Source: Marisa cornuarietis (taxonomy: Eukaryota > Mollusca > Gastropoda > Architaenioglossa > Ampullariidae). Taken from it: DNA of 64,000 nt. This document shows positions 61,811 to 64,000 of the stretch, in pieces; the stretch's first letter is position 1, and each line of letters starts with the position of its first letter. The translations under genes and the position numbers were made by a program. Where the stretch lies: positions 186,001-250,000 of the forward strand of contig SMMW01000149.1 of assembly GCA_004794655.1 (NCBI GenBank). Reading direction: 5' to 3'. Under the pieces are notes generated by a model. It saw only the letters and a program-made list of their open reading frames with translations. It did not search any database and had not been told where the DNA came from.

Positions 61811-62223
61811 CCAACGTAGGTCATTCTACTATCTTGCAAGGTCTTGGAAAAGGCACTATACACAGAGACAGCAAAGACACTGACGTGCGCGCACACACAC
61901 ACACAGAGGCACACATTTTCACCACTTTCATGGTAATTAGTTTTGGAAGGAAACTTCTCTACGTTTTTTTATTTTTTTAATTTCAACTCTATCCATCAGT
62001 TCACCTAATTTGTCACTGGGTATATTGTTGTATAGTAATTGGCAGTGCACGTTGACACAGGGCTATTATGCTTTATGGTTGCATAACATTAGCCAGTTGT
62101 ATGTTTTCTTGTTTTTTATGTTTTACATTGTGTACAACAAAGTAAATATGAGATGTCTATTTTCCAACCTCACAAGCTGACATCCCTCAATTGAATTAAA
62201 ATTTAAGAGCTTTAGTTTTGCAG
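61811..62223. other. Non-coding spacer
   Basis: AT-rich, with a short (CA)n tract at 61890-61904. No gene. Confidence 0.5.
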
Positions 62224-63273
62224 GTAAATGAGTTTCTCTTGGTTCTTATTGACTTAGGTTTCAGCAAGTCCGTTTCTTGCGAAAAGGTAATAATCATACT
62301 TTTTATTTTTGTTCGCTGTTTTGCTTGCTTTTTTGTACGATTTCAACTGCATCGACGTTGTCACTGTAGTCATGTAAGGTCGCAGTATTAAGACTACATT
62401 TGTGTCTGTTATCAAGCTGTGGCAGACACGTGGTAACAAGTGTAAGAATCTCAGTAATGTACATGGAGGTCACAATATACCACTGTACATCGCTCTTTAA
62501 TGTTGCTCGTCTGTTTTCAGGTTGATCTCTGTGGTACCACCCGATACCTTTACCTCGCACCAGAGGTCATTAAGTGCATTCAAGGGGAAAGACTTGGCTA
62601 TGTAAGTATACATATCTGATTAATTACCTTGAATAGCGCGTACCTAGGGTGCGTAAAAGCATTACTCATTCCTTGTACTTATTTGTTTTAAACTATAATG
62701 TGAGGATTTAAGACCTGTAACACTTAACGGTGATCTTGTACAGGACCAGTGAAGTCTTAAGTAAAGGCGTGGCGCGTCGACGCTATGTGGCATTTTTATT
62801 ATTTTTTGTTTGTTTGGTTTGTTGAAACAACTCGTATAGGACCAGCGACGTCCGATGTAGAGAAAGATGCGCAATAACAATACGTGACACTACGTGGCAA
62901 TACTTAGATGACCACACAGCATGGCAGCAGAAGCACCACAGTGTGGTAGTACAGAGACAGAATAGAATTCTGGGTAGCTTCTGTCTAGCCAGTAGAAATT
63001 CTCGAACAATAGGTATTACAGGTGGCAATGTGTCAGATATTGAAGTCACGACAGTATCTACGTGACAGGGGTGGACAACTGACGTACAGACAGATGAACA
63101 CACAGCTTATTTGAAAAAGATGAACCCTTTGTTTACTCCTCACACTGAACCAATTCTTTTCTTCTCCAGCCTGTCGACTGGTGGGCACTGGGAGTAGTGA
63201 CCTACGAATTTCTTACCAGACGTTCACCGTTTTCCTCGTGCACAGCTGAAAACTCCACAGAAGATGTTTACAG
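62224..63273 (+). CDS. AGC-type kinase exons, copy 2 (partial)
   Basis: Exons 62224-62286 (LIDLGFSKSVSCEK), 62521-62601 (GTTRYLYLAPEVI) and 63170-63273 (PVDWWALGVVTYEFLTRRSP), each with consensus splice sites and compatible phases (0, 0, 2). The last exon is exactly the piece missing from the copy at 58.3 kb and would join in phase to its RILKNSPIYP exon. The APE and DWWALG motifs are intact. DFG reads DLG here, so metal binding may still be possible, but the HRD exon is absent upstream and no C-tail exon is seen before the window ends. Either a second, partly degenerate gene or scattered exons of a rearranged locus. Confidence 0.65.
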
Positions 63274-63683
63274 GTCTGTAAATCTCTTTTTGCCTTCTAT
63301 CTGGTTCTGAGCATGCGCTAGCGGATGAGATCCATAGACCGGCCTAAGAAACATAGCAGCCTAGGACTAGATACACAGATCGTTATAGTTCTTGAACTAA
63401 ATGATCAAAAGATTTAGCACTAAACTAACCAACAGCATAGCAGAACACAAAAGCATGAAGCCTCAAAAGGTTGATGTATAACAACAATTATGAAATAAAA
63501 CAATCAGAAATGAGTGATTCCATGTTAACTTACACCAGTCACTGAAATACACCGTTTTTATCTTACAGGAACTCATCATTATTGTATTTTTAATGATGTG
63601 ATGTTAGTGACCATACTGTGTCATCAGTTCAACCAGTATCTTTGTTATCGTGCACTTTTGTAGTGTTAGAAGATACACCACAA

Positions 63684-64000
63684 ATGACTGAAGATAGCAG
63701 CCACAAAAAGAAAAAGATCTGTGAAGCTGAAGCATGGCAGGAAATACGAGAAGAAACGGTTCGTGTTCGAACTGAAAGTTTTAGTCTTGCAGGAAATCAG
63801 TGTTCCTTTTGCAATAGTGAAGCTGTGGAAATCATCTGGTGTCCTGATTGTGGACCAAATAGTCTATACTGCATAAAGTGCAATGAAAATATTCACTGTG
63901 AGGTGCAGTATCACCAATCATTTATGTTTGTGTTTGCAGATGACAGCATGGAGTATCACAACACCCATAGTTTCTCAACCTATGACCGAGACAACGAAAA
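63684..64000 (+). CDS. Cys-rich protein resembling KDZ-transposon accessory domain, 3' truncated by window end
   Basis: Open frame from ATG at 63684 to the end of the window. Begins with a Lys/Glu-rich stretch, then a compact Cys cluster: QCSFCNSEA, IWCPDCGPNSLYC, IKCNENIHCE, YHQSF. The C-x2-C, C-x2-C, C-x2-C and CNENIHC arrangement resembles the CxC domains that precede KDZ (Kyakuja-Dileera-Zisupton) transposases, and also loosely a B-box. Given the transposon-rich neighbourhood, a KDZ-type element is the better guess. The start codon is only the first ATG in frame; an upstream exon is possible. Confidence 0.5.
   Translation, partial: MTEDSSHKKKKICEAEAWQEIREETVRVRTESFSLAGNQCSFCNSEAVEIIWCPDCGPNSLYCIKCNENIHCEVQYHQSFMFVFADDSMEYHNTHSFSTYDRDNE

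Overview
This is eukaryotic, intron-rich, repeat-laden DNA, most likely from a mollusc (probably a gastropod). The signs are spliced genes with GT-AG introns, many (CA)n, (CAGA)n and (GATA)n microsatellites, tRNA-derived SINEs, LINE tails, hAT and Harbinger DNA transposons, and a cluster of secreted vWA plus chitin-binding proteins of the kind common in lophotrochozoan matrices and mucus. The species assignment is inference only. There are no bacterial-type genes, operons, rRNA or CRISPR arrays.

Layout. (1) 1-2195: three consecutive exons of a palmitoyl-protein thioesterase 2 (PPT2) gene on +, with a dead LINE in one intron. (2) 2.2-14.2 kb: AT-rich non-coding DNA with LINE 3' ends and a SINE. 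(3) 14.2-51.3 kb: the main feature, a tandem array of four TATA-box genes on +, here called A, B, C and D, with promoters at about 14.22, 25.61, 37.99 and 50.27 kb (11.4-12.4 kb spacing). Gene A (13 exons, the first non-coding; 744 aa) encodes a signal peptide, a lysozyme/transglycosylase-like domain, a vWA domain, an unrecognised domain and three CBM14-type chitin-binding domains. Gene B (384 aa) stops after its vWA domain, which has lost two metal-binding Asp residues. Gene C (665 aa) has two vWA domains from an internal duplication of four exons and a single CBM14. Gene D (92 aa) is only a signal peptide plus one CBM14. A fifth, decapitated copy survives as an orphan last exon at 34.1 kb, created by a recombination inside a (CA)n tract. 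The coding phases of all reconstructed exons agree, which is strong support for the models. (4) 51.3-64 kb: a repeat-rich graveyard with a 20-bp minisatellite, a Harbinger transposase relic, LINE pieces, an integrase relic, and two sets of AGC-kinase (RSK/MSK-like) exons. The first kinase set is broken; a gag fragment and a DUF4371/ZMYM-type hAT transposase relic lie between the two sets. The window ends in a Cys-rich reading frame resembling KDZ-transposon accessory domains.

How the array may work (inference): the proteins are secreted and combine a putative glycan-cleaving or glycan-binding module, a protein-protein adhesion module (vWA) and chitin-binding modules, so an extracellular chitin/protein matrix, mucus or antimicrobial-barrier role is plausible. 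The copies have diverged by module loss, metal-site loss and exon duplication under near-identical promoters.
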